64,000 nucleotides of DNA. It comes from Ideonella paludis. GTDB taxonomy: Bacteria > Pseudomonadota > Gammaproteobacteria > Burkholderiales > Burkholderiaceae_C. Positions 62,905 to 64,000 of this stretch are shown here, piece by piece. Where the stretch lies: assembly GCF_018069865.1 (NCBI RefSeq), contig NZ_JAGQDG010000003.1:248001-312000 (forward strand), written 5' to 3'. The notes beneath the pieces were generated by a model. It was not told the DNA's origin. It searched no databases and worked only from the letters and a program-made list of their open reading frames with translations. The position numbers and the translations under genes are program-made. Numbering within the stretch: position 1 is the first letter of the stretch; each line of letters opens with the position of its first letter.

Positions 62905-63711
62905 ATGATTTTATCCGTTGACCCACTTCAAGCACCCGGCTTCGGGCTCACGGTGGTGGGCGCTTTGGCCTATTTGGTGGCGGCCATGCCGGCTTCTATC
63001 GAGCGCCGCTGGCCCGCACAGGCCTTGGTCGCCGCCTGGGGTTTGCATGGTTTGGCGCTGCTGGCAGGGCTGGGCCTGGGGCGCCAAGAAGGGCTGGTGA
63101 TCGGCTTTGCGCCGGCCTTGTCCTTCACCATTTGGCTGGTCGTGGCGGTGTATGGCGTGGAGAGCCGCTTGGTGCCGGTCCCCGGTGTGCGCCGGGTCTT
63201 GGCGGTGTGTGCCATGGCCTTGATGGTGTTAGCACTCTTGTTCCCTGGCGAGGCACGGGCCGTGGCCCATTCGCGTTGGGCACCACTGCATTGGGTGTTG
63301 GGCCTGACGTCTTACGGCTTGTTCGGTGCCGCGGTCCTGCATGCCTTGATGCTGGATGCGGCCGACCAGCGCATGCGAGACAAGCGGGCCATCGTCTCTA
63401 CGGTGTATGGCATGCCTCTGCTCAAGCTGGAGCGCATGACCTTTCGCTTTGTGGAGGCGGGCTTTGTGGTGTTGACCTTGGCGCTGGCGGTGGGCATGGC
63501 CTCGCCGCACTGGCGCTGGCTGGAGCACAAAACCGTGCTGTCACTGCTGGGCTGGGCCACTTTTGCGGCACTGATCATTGGGCGCGTCTGGCGCGGCTGG
63601 CGTGGGCGCCAGGCCACGCGTTGGCTTTATGCGGGCACCTTGCTGATGCTGCTGGCCTATATGGGCTCGCGCTTTGTGCTGGAAGTGTTATTGCAAAGAA
63701 CATCGGGGTAA
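62905..63711 (+). CDS. CcsA/HemX-like cytochrome c biogenesis membrane protein
   Basis: 268 residues with eight hydrophobic helices. WAPLHWVLGLTSYGLFGAAVLHALML and the later His-containing loop (SPHWRWLEHKTVLSLLGW) resemble the heme-handling CcsA/YpjD family; the full WWD signature of CcsA is lacking, so YpjD/HemX-like is the safer label. The ATG at 62905 is preferred over GTG at 62899. Conserved between ffh and PP0621/pil regulatory genes in this order of bacteria. Confidence 0.85.
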   Translation: MILSVDPLQAPGFGLTVVGALAYLVAAMPASIERRWPAQALVAAWGLHGLALLAGLGLGRQEGLVIGFAPALSFTIWLVVAVYGVESRLVPVPGVRRVLAVCAMALMVLALLFPGEARAVAHSRWAPLHWVLGLTSYGLFGAAVLHALMLDAADQRMRDKRAIVSTVYGMPLLKLERMTFRFVEAGFVVLTLALAVGMASPHWRWLEHKTVLSLLGWATFAALIIGRVWRGWRGRQATRWLYAGTLLMLLAYMGSRFVLEVLLQRTSG

Positions 63712-63715
63712 AGGC

Positions 63716-63970
63716 ATGGCTCGCTTGATTTTGCTGCTGGCCGCGGTGGCCTTGGTGTGGTGGTGGCTTCGCAGTCGTCGCTCCCCTGTGCGCACCGATA
63801 GCGCGGCCCCAAAGCCCCCAGCGAACTCTCACGCTGCGCACGAGATGGTGTCATGTGCGCACTGCGGCGTGCATCTGCCGCAATCGGACTCGGTGTCTGA
63901 TGCGGCGGGGGCGTTCTACTGCAGCGATGAACATCGACGCTTGGGCCCCGGTCCGGGGGAGAAGCCTTGA
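63716..63970 (+). CDS. PP0621-family small protein
   Basis: 84 residues: an N-terminal membrane anchor (LILLLAAVALVWWWL), a basic linker (RSRRSPVR), and a zinc-finger-like cytoplasmic end MVSCAHCGVHLPQSDS ... FYCSDEHR with Cys/Cys plus Cys/His ligands. Family of unknown role, typically next to the pilS/pilR sensor genes. Four bases after the CcsA-like gene. Confidence 0.85.
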   Translation: MARLILLLAAVALVWWWLRSRRSPVRTDSAAPKPPANSHAAHEMVSCAHCGVHLPQSDSVSDAAGAFYCSDEHRRLGPGPGEKP

Positions 63971-63972
63971 GC

Positions 63973-64000
63973 ATGTCCAAGCCCGAGGCTGGCGCGTCAC
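63973..64000 (+). CDS. Start of the next gene, cut by the window end
   Basis: ATG at 63973, immediately after the PP0621 stop, opening MSKPEAGAS before the sequence ends. By gene order it may be a PilS-type sensor kinase, but nine residues cannot show that. Confidence 0.3.

Overview
The window is GC-rich chromosomal DNA of a betaproteobacterium, most likely order Burkholderiales (Comamonadaceae or a Leptothrix/Roseateles/Ideonella-type relative). The evidence is gene order (pilB-pilC-pilD; ispB divergent from rplU-rpmA-obgE-proB, then rppH/proS; hemA-prfA-prmC-grxD-ubiX) plus a benzoyl-CoA (box) ring-cleavage locus of the beta-proteobacterial type. No plasmid, phage or insertion-sequence gene was recognised, and no gene-free stretch exceeds about 300 bases.

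Layout. (1) 1-18.5 kb is core housekeeping: type IV pilus genes pilD/C/B, tRNA-Pro, ispB, rplU-rpmA-obgE-proB, rppH, proS, a lytic transglycosylase, ubiX, grxD, prmC-prfA-hemA and miaB, with a few small exported or membrane proteins of unknown role. (2) 18.6-26.6 kb is an accessory island with a complete type I restriction-modification system (hsdM-hsdS-hsdR). A DUF3800 gene is translationally coupled to hsdS, and a densely folded intergenic segment separates it from hsdR. tRNA-Met and a hairpin terminator close the right side. (3) 26.8-36.2 kb is a CoA-linked aromatic side-chain beta-oxidation cluster: TetR regulator, feruloyl-CoA-synthetase-like ligase, crotonase, thiolase, thioesterase, a solute-binding protein, SDR dehydrogenase, acyl-CoA dehydrogenase and MaoC protein. 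(4) 36.3-39.3 kb holds a self-inhibited Fic protein behind a strikingly regular repeat array, then CWC, DUF2007 and two GNAT genes. (5) 39.3-56.3 kb is the benzoate locus: a 3-hydroxyacyl-CoA dehydrogenase and crotonase, an AraC regulator divergent from a carboxymuconolactone-decarboxylase-family gene, boxA, boxB, boxC, the shikimate-kinase-like regulator boxR, divergent benzoate-CoA ligase with an alpha/beta hydrolase, and a full branched-chain-type ABC importer. (6) 56.3-64 kb holds a Crp/Fnr regulator, two DUF962/Mpo1-like proteins around a class II aldolase, a zinc-type dehydrogenase, the SRP pair ftsY and ffh (convergent), a CcsA-like membrane protein and a PP0621-family protein.

How the genes fit together (inference): phenylpropanoid acids are activated and shortened by the 27.5-36.2 kb genes to benzoyl-CoA-type thioesters. 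Benzoate enters directly through the importer and benzoate-CoA ligase. BoxAB epoxidises and BoxC hydrolytically opens the ring, and the dehydrogenase/crotonase pair can act on the aliphatic CoA products. BoxD, the aldehyde dehydrogenase after BoxC, is not in the window. TGCA repeats sit on the boxC and ligase promoters, matching control by BoxR.

The features most worth a second look are the Fic repeat array (36307-36373), the DUF3800 gene with its structured neighbour (22208-23097), and the BoxR-type operator exactly on the boxC -10 element.
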